Shown here piece by piece: positions 55,616-64,000 of a stretch of 64,000 nucleotides of DNA. This DNA is from Leifsonia sp. ALI-44-B (lineage in GTDB: Bacteria > Actinomycetota > Actinomycetes > Actinomycetales > Microbacteriaceae), in contig NZ_MTQL01000006.1 of NCBI RefSeq assembly GCF_001984125.1, forward strand, positions 1,178,001-1,242,000, in the 5' to 3' direction. A model generated the notes under the pieces. That model saw only the letters and a program-made list of their open reading frames with translations, did no database searches and was not told the DNA's origin. Both the position numbers and the translations under genes were made by a program. Position 1 is the first letter of the stretch; each line of letters opens with the position of its first letter.

Positions 55616-55787
55616 CCCCTCACCTTACGCCGCGAAAACGCCGGTCCCGTGCGGCCGGCGGGCCCTCGCGACAGGCACCGGTGCACGCTATAAGAGGGCT
55701 CGTGCGGGCCGCGCTGCGCGACGCATCGCGAGGCACGCTGTGAGCCACATTGCGAGACTCATCATGAGCGCTGCGACACGGAAACGG

Positions 55788-55834
55788 CGAACCGCCCCGA
55801 GCGTGTGCCTGAGGCATCCGTTCGGGGCGGTTCG
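55788..55834 (-). terminator. hairpin after the sugar permease gene
   Basis: 13-bp perfect stem CGAACCGCCCCGA (55788-55800) and TCGGGGCGGTTCG (55822-55834), 21-base loop, 20 bases beyond the permease stop. Confidence 0.75.
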
Positions 55835-55853
55835 TGACGAAGGAAGGTTCGGG

Positions 55854-56852
55854 TCAGCCCTTCGTCGATCCGGCCAGCAACCCGCGCACGAAGTAGCGCT
55901 GCAGGCTGAAGAACACGATGAGCGGCACGACGAGCGAGACGAAGGCGGCGGCCGTGAGTCGCTGCCAGTCTTGTCCGCGCGTTCCCGACAGCTCGGCCAG
56001 GCGCTGGGTGAGCGGCGCCACGTCTTGGGTGCCTCCCGAGAAGATCAACGCCACCAAGAGGTCGTTCCAGACCCACAGGAACTGGAAGATCGCGAACGAC
56101 GCGATGGCCGGCAGGGCCAGCGGCAACACGATGCGGAAGAAGATCTGGCTGTGCGTGGCACCGTCGACGCGCGCGGCCTCGATGACCTCGCCCGGGATCT
56201 CGGCGATGAAGTTGTGCAGCAGGAAGATCGCCAGCGGCAGCGCGAAGATCGTGTGCGCCACCCACACGGGCAGGTAGTTCTGCTCGGGGATCATCGGAAT
56301 AGCGTCGTGCAAACCCGCCTGGATGGGCCGCAGCACCGCGGTGAACATCTGCAGCAGGGGCAGCAGGGCCATCTGGATGGGGATGATCTGCAGCGCGAAC
56401 ACGAGGATGAACAGCGCGTTCGAGCCCTTGAACTTGATCCAGGCGAAGGCGTAGGCCGCCATGCAGGCGATCACGAGCGGGAACACGGTGGCCGGGATGG
56501 CGATGGCCAGCGAGTTGACGAAGTAGGCACCCAGCTGCGGCGACGACTGCGAGGCCGAGAACAGCACCTCCGAGTAGTTGTCGAACGTGAAGCCCGGGTT
56601 CTGGAAGATCGTCCACCAGCCGTTCGACTGGATCTCCTCGGCCGGTCGGAACGACGAGACGAAAAGTCCGAAGGTGGGGATGGTCCAGACGATCGCGATG
56701 ATCAGGGCGACGACCGTGGCGCTGCGCGACGTGAGCCGCTTCTTGACGCGGCCGGCCTTGGTGGGCTGCTCTTCGAGCTCTTCACCACGACGCAGGCGGC
56801 GGGCCGTCTTCTCGTCGGTGGCCACTTCGATCGGGGTCGGTGTGACGCTCAT
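55854..56852 (-). CDS. carbohydrate ABC transporter permease, AglG-like
   Basis: 332-residue inner-membrane permease of the MalG class with six helices. The coupling EAA loop is EVIEAARVDGATHSQIFFRIVLPLALPAI (about residues 220-248). An N-terminal charged extension of about 45 residues precedes helix 1. It overlaps the partner permease by 4 bases (ATGA). The ATPase is not encoded nearby, so a shared MsiK/MsmK-type ATPase is expected. Binding-protein similarity points to alpha-glucosides. Confidence 0.92.
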   Translation of the reverse strand: MSVTPTPIEVATDEKTARRLRRGEELEEQPTKAGRVKKRLTSRSATVVALIIAIVWTIPTFGLFVSSFRPAEEIQSNGWWTIFQNPGFTFDNYSEVLFSASQSSPQLGAYFVNSLAIAIPATVFPLVIACMAAYAFAWIKFKGSNALFILVFALQIIPIQMALLPLLQMFTAVLRPIQAGLHDAIPMIPEQNYLPVWVAHTIFALPLAIFLLHNFIAEIPGEVIEAARVDGATHSQIFFRIVLPLALPAIASFAIFQFLWVWNDLLVALIFSGGTQDVAPLTQRLAELSGTRGQDWQRLTAAAFVSLVVPLIVFFSLQRYFVRGLLAGSTKG

Positions 56853-57817
56853 CGGATCTCCCTCTGCTTCCGCATCGTGCGCACGTTGTAGATGACGATC
56901 GGCATGACGAGCAGGAACAGGATGAGCGCGAGTGCGGCGCCTCGTCCCTGCTCACCGGCGCGGAACGCCTGGGTGTACATCTCGTTGGCCACCACGCTGG
57001 TGTTGAAGTTTCCGCCCGTCATCGTGCGGACGATGTCGAAGACCTTCAGGGTGGCGATGGAGATGGTGGTCACGACGACGACGAGCGAGCCGCGGATGCC
57101 GGGCAGAACCACGTTGCGGAACCGCTGCCATCCGTTGGTGCCGTCGAGCTGCGCGGCCTCGAGCTGCTCCACGGGAACGGCCTTGATGGCTGCCGACAGG
57201 ATCACCATGGCGAAACCGGTCTGGATCCAGATCATGACGACGATCAGCAGGAACGTGTTGATGGGCGACGACTGCAGCCACTGCACCGGGGCCCCGCCGA
57301 ACCAGACGACGATCTGGTTGAGCAGACCGATCTGTTCGCGACCCTCGCCGCGGTAGTCGTAGACGAAGCGCCAGATGATTCCGGCGCCGACGAACGAGAT
57401 GGCCATGGGCATGAAGACCAGGGCCTTGTAGATCTTCTCGCCGCGGGCCTTGTCGATGAAGTAGGCGTAGGCCAAACCGATGGATGTCGCGAGCAGCGGC
57501 ACCAGGATGACCCAGATGACCGTGTTGCCGAGCGTGACGAGCGTCGAGGGCTGTGTGAACATCCAGACGAAGTTGTCGAGGGTCCACTCACCCGAGTTGT
57601 TCTGGAACGCGAGGAGGCTCGTGCGGAACGCGGGGTAGATCAGTCCGGCGATGATGAGAACGGCGGTGGGAAGGAGGAATCCGGCCAACTGCCAGTAGTC
57701 GCGGCCGCGCTTGGGGGCGCGGTCGAGGAAGAACAGGAGAAGACCGATCACGGCGGCGAAGATGGCGAGGCCACCCACCACTTGGAGGATCTTTCCGATG
57801 AGATCAGCACTGGTCAT
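56849..57817 (-). CDS. carbohydrate ABC transporter permease, AglF-like
   Basis: 322-residue permease of the MalF class. Helices are clear at about 10-30, 40-62, 85-107, 130-152, 190-215 and 280-300. The EAA loop is VPVEQLEAAQLDGTNGWQRFRNVVLPGI. It overlaps aglG-like 56852 by 4 bases and follows the binding-protein gene by 82 bases, which contain a hairpin. Confidence 0.92.
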   Translation of the reverse strand: MTSADLIGKILQVVGGLAIFAAVIGLLLFFLDRAPKRGRDYWQLAGFLLPTAVLIIAGLIYPAFRTSLLAFQNNSGEWTLDNFVWMFTQPSTLVTLGNTVIWVILVPLLATSIGLAYAYFIDKARGEKIYKALVFMPMAISFVGAGIIWRFVYDYRGEGREQIGLLNQIVVWFGGAPVQWLQSSPINTFLLIVVMIWIQTGFAMVILSAAIKAVPVEQLEAAQLDGTNGWQRFRNVVLPGIRGSLVVVVTTISIATLKVFDIVRTMTGGNFNTSVVANEMYTQAFRAGEQGRGAALALILFLLVMPIVIYNVRTMRKQREIR

Positions 57818-57854
57818 AGCTCAGCACCCTTCATTCGTCGGTGAATTGAACGGA

Positions 57855-57880
57855 GTGGGCCCGCCTCTCGGCGAGCCCAC
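57855..57880 (-). terminator. partial hairpin between binding-protein and permease genes
   Basis: GTGGGC (57855-57860) pairs with GCCCAC (57875-57880) and CGCC with GGCG inside, with one mismatch. It probably allows read-through while raising the relative level of the binding protein. Confidence 0.6.
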
Positions 57881-57899
57881 CCCGGGTGTTCGGGTGTTG

Positions 57900-59252
57900 T
57901 TAGCTGGAGGGCCAGCTGTTTTCGATGAAGTCGACCGTGGTCTTGGTGTCCTGGCCACCGACCCAGGCGACGATGCCCTTCCAGAAGGAGTCGGTGCCGA
58001 CGGCACCGGGCATCAGGTCAGAACCGTCGAAGCGGAACGTGGTGTTCTCGTCCTGCAGGATCTTGACGCTGTCCTGCAGCAACTCGCTCGAGGCGTTGGA
58101 GGCATCGAGGCCCTTGTTGGCGCTGATGACACCGCCGAGCTTCACGCGGTTGTTGGCCCAGGTGTCGCTCGAGAGGTAGGCGCGCACGGCGTCGATCTCT
58201 TTGCTCTCCTTGAAGGCGCCGACGAACTCGCCACCACCGGTGACGACCTTGTCGTCGCTGGCTTCGGTGCCGGGCAGGAGGAAGGCGTAGACGTCGCCGT
58301 CAGAGGCAACCTTGGTGCCTTCCTTCCAGAAGCCCTCGTAGAACGAGGCCTGGTGGTGCAGCGAGCAGGTTCCGTCGAGGATCGGCAGGCCGGCGTCGCC
58401 GAACTCGGTCGAGATGACCGAGGCCACGTCGCCGAGGCCACCGTTCACGTAGTCCGGGTTCTTGATGATCTCGCCGACCGAGTCGAAGGCTTCGACGATG
58501 GCGGGGTCGTTGAACGGGATCTCGTGCTTGACCCACTTGTCGTAGGTGTCAGCGCCGGCCTGGCGCAGGACGTAGTCCTCGATCCAGTCCGTTCCCGGCC
58601 AACCGGTGGCGTCACCGGAACCGAGTCCGACACACCAGGGCTTGTGGTCGCCCTCGTCGGCGATCTTCTTCGTCAGCGTGTTGAGCTCGTCGAGCGTCTT
58701 CGGGATCTCGTAGCCCTTGTCCTCGAACTCCGTCGGGGAGTACCAGACGTAGCCCTTGATGCTGGCCATGAGGGGCGCGGCGTAGAACGTGCCGTCGCTG
58801 CCGGTGCCGTAGCCCTTCCAGTCTTCAGACCAGAACTCGTCGACGTTCTCTTCTACCTCTTTGGTGGCGGGCTTCAGGAAGCCGCCGTCGACGAGGCGGT
58901 TGAACAGACCGGGCTGCGGGATGATGCCCAGGTCGGGCGCGTTGCCGGCCTCGGCGAGCACCGAGATCTGCGATTCGAACTCTTTGGTGCCCTGGTAGTT
59001 GACCGTGATGCCGGTGCAGGTCTGGAAGTCTTTCCAGGATTCGACGAGGCGGTCGGCCTCGGCGTCTTGGATCGTGCCGCCGATCGACACCTCGGGGCTG
59101 CCCTCGAAGGTGCCGTAGGCGTCGTAGGCCGAGCAGTCGGTGTTCTCTTTGTCGCCGGCTGCGATGTCACCGGTACAACCGGTGAGGGCCAGGCCGACGA
59201 TTCCAGCGGCTGCGAGCGGAAGAAGTGCTCGGCGATAGCGCTTGGGACTCAT
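57900..59252 (-). CDS. alpha-glucoside-type ABC transporter substrate-binding lipoprotein, AglE-like
   Basis: 450-residue extracellular binding protein. ATG 59252 follows GAGGAGA. The signal peptide ALLPLAAAGIVGLALTGC ends in a lipobox. The mature protein has WKDFQTCTGITVNYQGTKEFE, WPGTDWIEDYVLRQAG and VKHEIPFNDPAIVEAFD, which resemble AglE of rhizobial alpha-glucoside (sucrose, maltose, trehalose) systems. It precedes the two permease genes. An AACCGGTT palindrome 166 bases upstream is the likely LacI-family site. Confidence 0.9.
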   Translation of the reverse strand: MSPKRYRRALLPLAAAGIVGLALTGCTGDIAAGDKENTDCSAYDAYGTFEGSPEVSIGGTIQDAEADRLVESWKDFQTCTGITVNYQGTKEFESQISVLAEAGNAPDLGIIPQPGLFNRLVDGGFLKPATKEVEENVDEFWSEDWKGYGTGSDGTFYAAPLMASIKGYVWYSPTEFEDKGYEIPKTLDELNTLTKKIADEGDHKPWCVGLGSGDATGWPGTDWIEDYVLRQAGADTYDKWVKHEIPFNDPAIVEAFDSVGEIIKNPDYVNGGLGDVASVISTEFGDAGLPILDGTCSLHHQASFYEGFWKEGTKVASDGDVYAFLLPGTEASDDKVVTGGGEFVGAFKESKEIDAVRAYLSSDTWANNRVKLGGVISANKGLDASNASSELLQDSVKILQDENTTFRFDGSDLMPGAVGTDSFWKGIVAWVGGQDTKTTVDFIENSWPSS

Positions 59253-59417
59253 CTCATATCTCCTCATTGAGTGTGGTGCATTCGGGATTGCTGCAGGGTG
59301 AAATCCGCGATCGCAGTTCGTTGGAACGAGCCGCATCATTGCGTGCCGCACCCCCGGAAGGATGTCGGCGATTTCGTCGTGCGTAGCTGCCGTGTGGAAC
59401 AGGTCGGGCCCTGTTAG

Positions 59418-59429
59418 GGAACCGGTTCC
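59418..59429 (-). promoter_or_regulatory. LacI-type operator for the alpha-glucoside importer
   Basis: Perfect palindrome GGAACCGGTTCC in the upstream region of the binding-protein gene. It shares AACCGGTTCCA with the site at 59566. Confidence 0.65.
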
Positions 59430-59563
59430 ATGCGCCAAGCTACGGCATCGTCGGGGGTATTACAAGCACAGATTGGTAACGAATACGGCGATGATCGCGC
59501 TCTCACGATTTCTTGCCCTAGCGTACACGATGGGCGGCAGGCATCCGCAAGTCGTGAATTTGT

Positions 59564-59577
59564 GTAACCGGTTCCAC
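59564..59577 (+). promoter_or_regulatory. LacI-type operator before the regulator gene
   Basis: GTAACCGGTTCCAC, nearly palindromic with a central CG, 53 bases before the regulator start. It matches the importer-side site over 11 bases. Confidence 0.6.
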
Positions 59578-59630
59578 GGGTCGAATTTTGCCGCTACGCT
59601 AACCCAGGACACCCAATGGAGGGAGGCGAC

Positions 59631-60644
59631 ATGGCCGGTGCAATAGCGGATGTCGCCGCACTCGCGGGCGTGTCGAAGGCCACGGCGTCCAGGGCGCTGT
59701 CAGGAAAAGGCTACGTTTCTCCCGAAACGCGCCAGCGTGTCGTTGAGGCCGCCAGCACCATCGGATATGTCGCTTCACCCAACGCTGCGAGCCTCGTCAC
59801 GGGGCACACCAAGAACGTGGGCGTCGTCATCCCCTATATCGGTCGGTGGTTCTTCGGGCAGATCCTCGAGGGAATCGAGCAGCAGCTGCTGGCGCGCGGC
59901 TACGACATGACGCTCTACACGCTCGAGCCGTTCAGCCCGGCGCGCGACCGCGTCTTCGACTTCTTCCTGGCGCGCAAACGGTTCGACGGTGTCATCGCCG
60001 TGAACATCCAGCCGGCGGGCGACGAGCTCGAGCGCTTGCACCGCCTCGGCATCCCCCTCGTCGGCATCGGCGGACCCCTCGAAGGCATTCCCACGATCGC
60101 CATCGACGATGAGCGCGTCGCGGCCCTCGCCACCGAGCACCTGATCCGGCTCGGGCATCAGCGCATCGCGCACATCGGCGGCAGCCTCGCCGAACAGCTC
60201 GACTTCTCGGTGCACGGCGAGCGCCTGGCCGGGTATCGCGCCGCCCTGGCCGACGCCGGGCTCGCCGAAGCCGACCACTTCATCCCCACCCAGCTGAGCG
60301 TGCCGGGCGGTTACGATGCGGCCGTCCAGCTGCTCAGCAACCCGGAGAATCGACCGACCGCCATCTTCGCGGCCAGCGACGAGGTCGCCATCGGCACCAT
60401 CATCGCGGCGCGGCGCATGGGTATCGCCGTGCCGACCGACCTCTCGGTCATCGGTATCGACGGTCACGATTATGCCGAATTGTTCTCGCTGACGACCATC
60501 GAGCAGCATCCGCGTGAGCAGGGCGTCATCGCCGCCGACATGATTCTCGCGGGTATCGACGGCGAATCAGCAGAGGCGGGGGTGCGCGATCTGCCCACGC
60601 GACTCGTGATGCGTTCGAGCACGGGACGACCCGCTCCGGCCTAG
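59631..60644 (+). CDS. LacI family transcriptional regulator, likely of the alpha-glucoside importer
   Basis: 337-residue repressor. ATG 59631 follows GGAGG by 4 bases, preferred over ATG 59616. The helix-turn-helix is IADVAALAGVSKATASRALSGKGYV with hinge YVASPNAASLVTG. The effector domain begins VGVVIPYIGRWFFGQILEGIE. It is divergent from the AglEFG-like genes; near-identical palindromes in the divergent gap suggest control of both. The sulfatase gene follows 158 bases on in the same direction and may share the control. Confidence 0.93.
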   Translation: MAGAIADVAALAGVSKATASRALSGKGYVSPETRQRVVEAASTIGYVASPNAASLVTGHTKNVGVVIPYIGRWFFGQILEGIEQQLLARGYDMTLYTLEPFSPARDRVFDFFLARKRFDGVIAVNIQPAGDELERLHRLGIPLVGIGGPLEGIPTIAIDDERVAALATEHLIRLGHQRIAHIGGSLAEQLDFSVHGERLAGYRAALADAGLAEADHFIPTQLSVPGGYDAAVQLLSNPENRPTAIFAASDEVAIGTIIAARRMGIAVPTDLSVIGIDGHDYAELFSLTTIEQHPREQGVIAADMILAGIDGESAEAGVRDLPTRLVMRSSTGRPAPA

Positions 60645-60802
60645 AGTTCGACCGGTCGAATTCAGCTCTTGTCTGCACCTTCCGATAACGGATATCGTCG
60701 GCCGCACGAGCGCAGTCCTCCCGGTAGGACAGTAGTGGAGGAACATTCGCGCTGGTGAGGACAGTCCGCTCATCGGGGCGGCTTCGACGAACTGGGGACA
60801 CA

Positions 60803-63154
60803 GTGACCGATCGGAAAGCATTCGCGGGAAAGATTGAGCTCGACGTCAGGGATTCGACATCCGATTGGGATGCGTTCCTGCCAGAGAAGGCGCCGGCGGG
60901 TGCGCCGAACGTGCTTGTGGTGTTATACGACGACACGGGGCAGGCAGCCTGGTCGCCCTACGGCGGCCGCATCAACATGCCCACCATGCAGAGGCTCGCC
61001 GATCGCGGCCTCACCTACAGCCAATGGCACACCACGGCGCTCTGCTCGCCGACGCGTTCGACGTTCCTCACGGGGCGCAACCACCATTCCAACGGCTTCG
61101 CGACCATCTCCGAATCCTCGACCGGCTTCCCGGGCTACAACTCGCACATCCCGCCCGAAAACGTGCCCATGGCCCACCTGCTGAGGGATGCCGGCTGGGC
61201 CACGTTCTGGGTCGGCAAGAACCACAACGTCCCCATCGACGAGTGGACGGCGGGTTCGTCGAAGAAGAACTGGCCGCTCGCGCAGGGGTACGACCGCTTC
61301 TATGGCTTCATCGGCGGCGAGACCAACAACTGGTACCCGTCCCTGGCCGAGGACAACCACTACATCGACCAGCCCTCGCTGCCCGAGGACGGCTACCACC
61401 TGTCGAAAGACTTGGCCGACCAGGCGCTCAAGATGATCCGCGACGTGAAGCAGACCGACCCCGAGAAGCCCTGGTATCTGTGGTTCTGCCCGGGTGCCAA
61501 CCACGCCCCGCACCACGCGCCCGAGGAGTACATCGCCAAATACAAAGGCGTCTTCGACGACGGCTACGAGGCCTACCGCGAGTGGGTGCTCGCGCGCATG
61601 ATCGAGAAGGGTGTCCTCCCCGAGGGCACCGAGCTGACCCCGCTCAACCCGATGCCGGAAGGTACCTACGCGGCCACGGACTACGTGCGACCGTGGGCCG
61701 AGCTCAACGCCGAGGAGCGCGCCATGTTCTCGCGCATGGCCGAGGTTTTCGCGGGTTTCTCCGAGTACACCGACGCTCAGGTCGGGCGCATCGTCGACTA
61801 CCTCGAGGAGTCCGGTCAACTCGACAACACCCTCGTCATCTACTGCGCCGACAACGGCGCATCGGGCGAGGGATCGCCGAACGGTTCGGTGAACGAGGGC
61901 AAGATCTTCGGAGGTTACCCCGACGACGAAGAGGACAACTTGCGGCACGTCGACGTGCTCGGAAGCCCCGACACCTACAATCACTACCCCACCGGGTGGG
62001 CGGCGGCTTTCTCGACTCCGTACCGCATGTTCAAGCGCTACACCTATCAAGGCGGCATCTGCGACCCGATGGTCATCTCCTGGCCGGCGGGGATCACCGC
62101 CCACGGTGAGGTCCGCGATCAGTACCACCACTCCACCGATGTGGTCGCCACCATCCTGGATGTATGCGGCCTCGAGTTGCCCGCCCAGTACAACGGGGTC
62201 GAGCAGCGCCCCCTGGACGGGGTGTCGATGCGCTACACCTTCGACTCCGGCCCCGACGTCCCAACCGAGAAGAAGACCCAGTACTACGAGATGTTCGGCC
62301 AGCGCGCGATCTGGCACGAGGGGTGGAAGGCAGCCACCGTGCACGGGCCCATGAGCGGCTCAGGCGCCTTCGATCAGGACCAGTGGCAGCTCTTCCACAC
62401 CGACATCGACCGGTCGGAATCGCAGGACCTCGCCTCCGAGCATCCCGAGAAGTTGGAGGAGCTCAAGGCGCTCTGGATGGAGGAGGCCAGAGACAACCAT
62501 GTCCTGCCTCTCAACGATCTACAGGTCATCGGCAACCCCAAGGACCTCGAGACCTTCATCGAGATGGAGTTCCATCTGCCGGTGTCACCGACCGGTCAGT
62601 ACACGTACTACCCCGGCACATCCGAGATTCCCGAACGATCGGCGGCCAATACGCACGGCGTCTCCTACAAGGTGCTCGCCGAGGTTGAATTGACGCCGGA
62701 TTCCGAGGGCGTCATCTTCGCGCACGGCTCGCGATTCGGAGGCCATTCGCTCTTCATCAAGGACGGTCAGGTGGTGTACGTCTACAACTTCCTCGGCGTC
62801 CCGCCGATCTATCGAGTGACGGCACCGGCACCCACCTCGGGCAAGCACATCATCGGCGTCGAATTCACGAAGACGGGCATGGGCGAGCACCGGGAAGGCG
62901 TCGGCCCGCTGGCGCTGCACATCGACGAGGAGAAGGTCGCCGAAACGGAGATCCGCACGGTTCTCGGTCATTTCTCTCTGTGCGGCGAGGGCCTCTGCAT
63001 CGGCTACGACTCGGGCGATGCCGTCGCGGCCGACTATGCGGGCAGCCGCTTCGACTTCACGGGCGGCGAGATCGCCAAGGTCGTCTTCGATATCGCCGAC
63101 GACGCCTACGTGGACCTCGAGGCGCATCTCGCGGCAGCGATGTCGCGCGACTGA
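60803..63154 (+). CDS. arylsulfatase family enzyme
   Basis: 783-residue sulfatase that hydrolyses sulphate esters. Start GTG 60803 after GGGGAC is chosen; no signal peptide follows, so it is probably cytoplasmic. The metal site begins VLVVLYDDTGQAAWSPYGG. The FGly motif is CSPTRSTFLTGR with Cys81, to be converted by a formylglycine-generating enzyme not found here. YCADNGASGEGSPNGSVNEG is the second metal motif. A C-terminal beta-sandwich domain (about 600-783) completes the large form. Its place behind an alpha-glucoside regulator hints at a sulphated saccharide or aryl ester substrate. Confidence 0.93.
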   Translation: MTDRKAFAGKIELDVRDSTSDWDAFLPEKAPAGAPNVLVVLYDDTGQAAWSPYGGRINMPTMQRLADRGLTYSQWHTTALCSPTRSTFLTGRNHHSNGFATISESSTGFPGYNSHIPPENVPMAHLLRDAGWATFWVGKNHNVPIDEWTAGSSKKNWPLAQGYDRFYGFIGGETNNWYPSLAEDNHYIDQPSLPEDGYHLSKDLADQALKMIRDVKQTDPEKPWYLWFCPGANHAPHHAPEEYIAKYKGVFDDGYEAYREWVLARMIEKGVLPEGTELTPLNPMPEGTYAATDYVRPWAELNAEERAMFSRMAEVFAGFSEYTDAQVGRIVDYLEESGQLDNTLVIYCADNGASGEGSPNGSVNEGKIFGGYPDDEEDNLRHVDVLGSPDTYNHYPTGWAAAFSTPYRMFKRYTYQGGICDPMVISWPAGITAHGEVRDQYHHSTDVVATILDVCGLELPAQYNGVEQRPLDGVSMRYTFDSGPDVPTEKKTQYYEMFGQRAIWHEGWKAATVHGPMSGSGAFDQDQWQLFHTDIDRSESQDLASEHPEKLEELKALWMEEARDNHVLPLNDLQVIGNPKDLETFIEMEFHLPVSPTGQYTYYPGTSEIPERSAANTHGVSYKVLAEVELTPDSEGVIFAHGSRFGGHSLFIKDGQVVYVYNFLGVPPIYRVTAPAPTSGKHIIGVEFTKTGMGEHREGVGPLALHIDEEKVAETEIRTVLGHFSLCGEGLCIGYDSGDAVAADYAGSRFDFTGGEIAKVVFDIADDAYVDLEAHLAAAMSRD

Positions 63155-63160
63155 ACGAAG

Positions 63161-63198
63161 CGCGCCGCCCCGGTGTTCCGGGGCGGCGCGTCTCTTTT
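63161..63198. terminator. bidirectional terminator after the sulfatase gene
   Basis: Perfect 13-bp stem CGCGCCGCCCCGG (63161-63173) and CCGGGGCGGCGCG (63178-63190), 4-base loop, then TCTCTTTT. It lies between two convergent genes. Confidence 0.93.
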
Positions 63199-63221
63199 CT
63201 GCCGTGTATCGCCGTCGTCTG

Positions 63222-64000
63222 TTACTGCAGGAGGCGCGCCCGACGCGAGCGCTGCAGGAGCAGAAGGCATGCCCCGATCAGGAGGATGAGTCCCGATGCG
63301 AACAGACCACCGATCGGTTCGACACCCGTCTCTGCCAGGTCAGCGTCGCCGTCGGATGCACCGGGCTGGCCGATGGGCGTCGCGCCACCCGGGGCGTTCG
63401 GACCGGCAGGAACCGGCGCGGGCGTGGCCGACGGGTCGCCGGGCGTTCCGGGGGTCGGCGCGGGCGTCGGCGTCGGGTCGACCGGAGCCGCGGCGATGGC
63501 GAAGGCCACCGTCACGGGGTCGGAGGCCCGCGTGCCGAGCGCTTGCACGGCCTCGTAGGAGTAGGAGCCCGAGGCCGTCAGCGGCGTGGGGAACGAGTAC
63601 GACCAGGTGCCGTCCTCGGCCACGACGGTCGCGGCATCCAGGGCCATCACGCGGGCGTTCGACTCGACGCGCGCGGTCATGGGCTCGGCGTCGGTGACGC
63701 CTCCGTCGATGCGCACCTCGGCACCGGGCAGGCCCGTTCCCGAGAGCGTGGTGACACGGGAGCCGGCCTGAAGGGTGCCGCTCGGGGCATCCGTGACCGT
63801 GAAGCCGGTGAGGTCGGCGCGCGAGGTCAGCCACTCGGCCGGGCCCGTCGCGTGGTCGATGATGCGGGTTTCACCCACGCAGCCGTTCCAGCCGTTGCGG
63901 GCGGCGTCGTCGACCCAGTCCGAGCCGATGATCCACGGCATGTCCGGGTTGGCCGAGATGCCGGCGGCGTCGACCGCGTTGCGCAGAACGGGTGCACCGT
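63222..64000 (-). CDS. cell-wall-anchored protein with LAETG sorting signal, N-terminus outside window
   Basis: About 259 residues visible, open at the right edge. The first part (PWIIGSDWVDDAARNGWNGCVGETRI) is globular and contains no recognised family. It is followed by an Ig-like or fibronectin-like strand-rich domain (GFTVTDAPSGTLQAGSRVTTLSG ... TWSYSFPTPLTASGSYSYEA) and a Pro/Thr-rich spacer with PTPAPTPGTPG. It ends in LAETG, a 20-residue hydrophobic helix and RRARLLQ. LAETG suits a class E sortase such as the one at 53044-53718. Confidence 0.82.
   Translation of the reverse strand, partial: GAPVLRNAVDAAGISANPDMPWIIGSDWVDDAARNGWNGCVGETRIIDHATGPAEWLTSRADLTGFTVTDAPSGTLQAGSRVTTLSGTGLPGAEVRIDGGVTDAEPMTARVESNARVMALDAATVVAEDGTWSYSFPTPLTASGSYSYEAVQALGTRASDPVTVAFAIAAAPVDPTPTPAPTPGTPGDPSATPAPVPAGPNAPGGATPIGQPGASDGDADLAETGVEPIGGLFASGLILLIGACLLLLQRSRRARLLQ

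Larger units (their letters stand above)
59253..59630. other. divergent control region, no gene
   Basis: 378 bases between the binding-protein gene and the LacI gene. Apart from the two AACCGGTT palindromes at 59418 and 59566, nothing else is evident; short open frames here do not look coding. Confidence 0.7.

Overview
The window is a 64 kb stretch of high-GC, gene-dense DNA that reads like the chromosome of an actinobacterium, most probably a member of the Microbacteriaceae. Supporting signs are the strong G/C bias at third codon positions, frequent GTG and TTG starts, ATGA, GTGA and TGATG gene overlaps, a class E type sortase with an LAETG surface protein, an actinobacterial alditol oxidase, and the DUF3817-SURF1-guaA neighbourhood. 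The genus cannot be fixed from the sequence alone. No prophage, insertion sequence, CRISPR array or rRNA operon was seen.

Layout. 1-15 kb is housekeeping, mostly on the minus strand: an ABC exporter (permease cut by the window edge), PcrA-type helicase, glycerophosphodiester phosphodiesterase, a plus-strand Bax-inhibitor-like protein, guaA with DUF3817 and SURF1 genes, a KhtU/KhtT-like cation/proton antiporter pair, and ackA-pta. At 15.2 kb lies tRNA-Ser(GGA), followed by two tandem tRNA-end-like hairpin units, each with its own terminator. 15.8-21.4 kb holds a small membrane protein, a MarR regulator, a coupled PAP2-alditol oxidase-GNAT operon and a Bcr/CflA-like efflux pump. At 21.6-23.7 kb is a surface protein with three QxW repeats, a long calcium-binding aspartate-repeat stalk and an LSNTG sorting signal.

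24-36.8 kb is an L-arabinose system: araB-araD-araA, a ChvE/MmsA/MmsB sugar ABC importer, an extra degenerate ATPase-like protein, a DUF2142 membrane protein and a LacI-family regulator. Near-identical palindromes precede araB and the regulator, so one repressor probably controls both. 36.8-38.1 kb is a small AT-richer patch of short secreted and membrane proteins. 38-44.5 kb is a glucoside/xylose block: GH1 beta-glucosidase, ROK repressor, CBS-domain protein, xylA and xylB.

44.6-55.6 kb is mixed: glycerate kinase, two tiny unknown genes, a transsulfuration pair (cystathionine beta-synthase and cystathionine gamma-synthase), an Nramp manganese transporter with a putative metal-responsive operator, a DUF3105-DUF305 pair, a frameshifted VOC gene, a sortase and an ABC exporter. 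55.8-63.2 kb is an AglEFG-like alpha-glucoside importer, its likely LacI regulator (shared AACCGGTT palindromes) and a large arylsulfatase. The window ends in a surface protein with an LAETG sorting signal, cut at its N-terminus.

The theme is a plant- or soil-type sugar user. Arabinose and xylose are isomerised and phosphorylated toward the pentose phosphate pathway, glucosides are imported and cut, and acetyl-phosphate metabolism (pta-ackA) handles overflow. The least explained items are the tandem tRNA-end-like RNA units, the degenerate ATPase beside the sugar importer, and the secreted protein with its 56-residue membrane partner.
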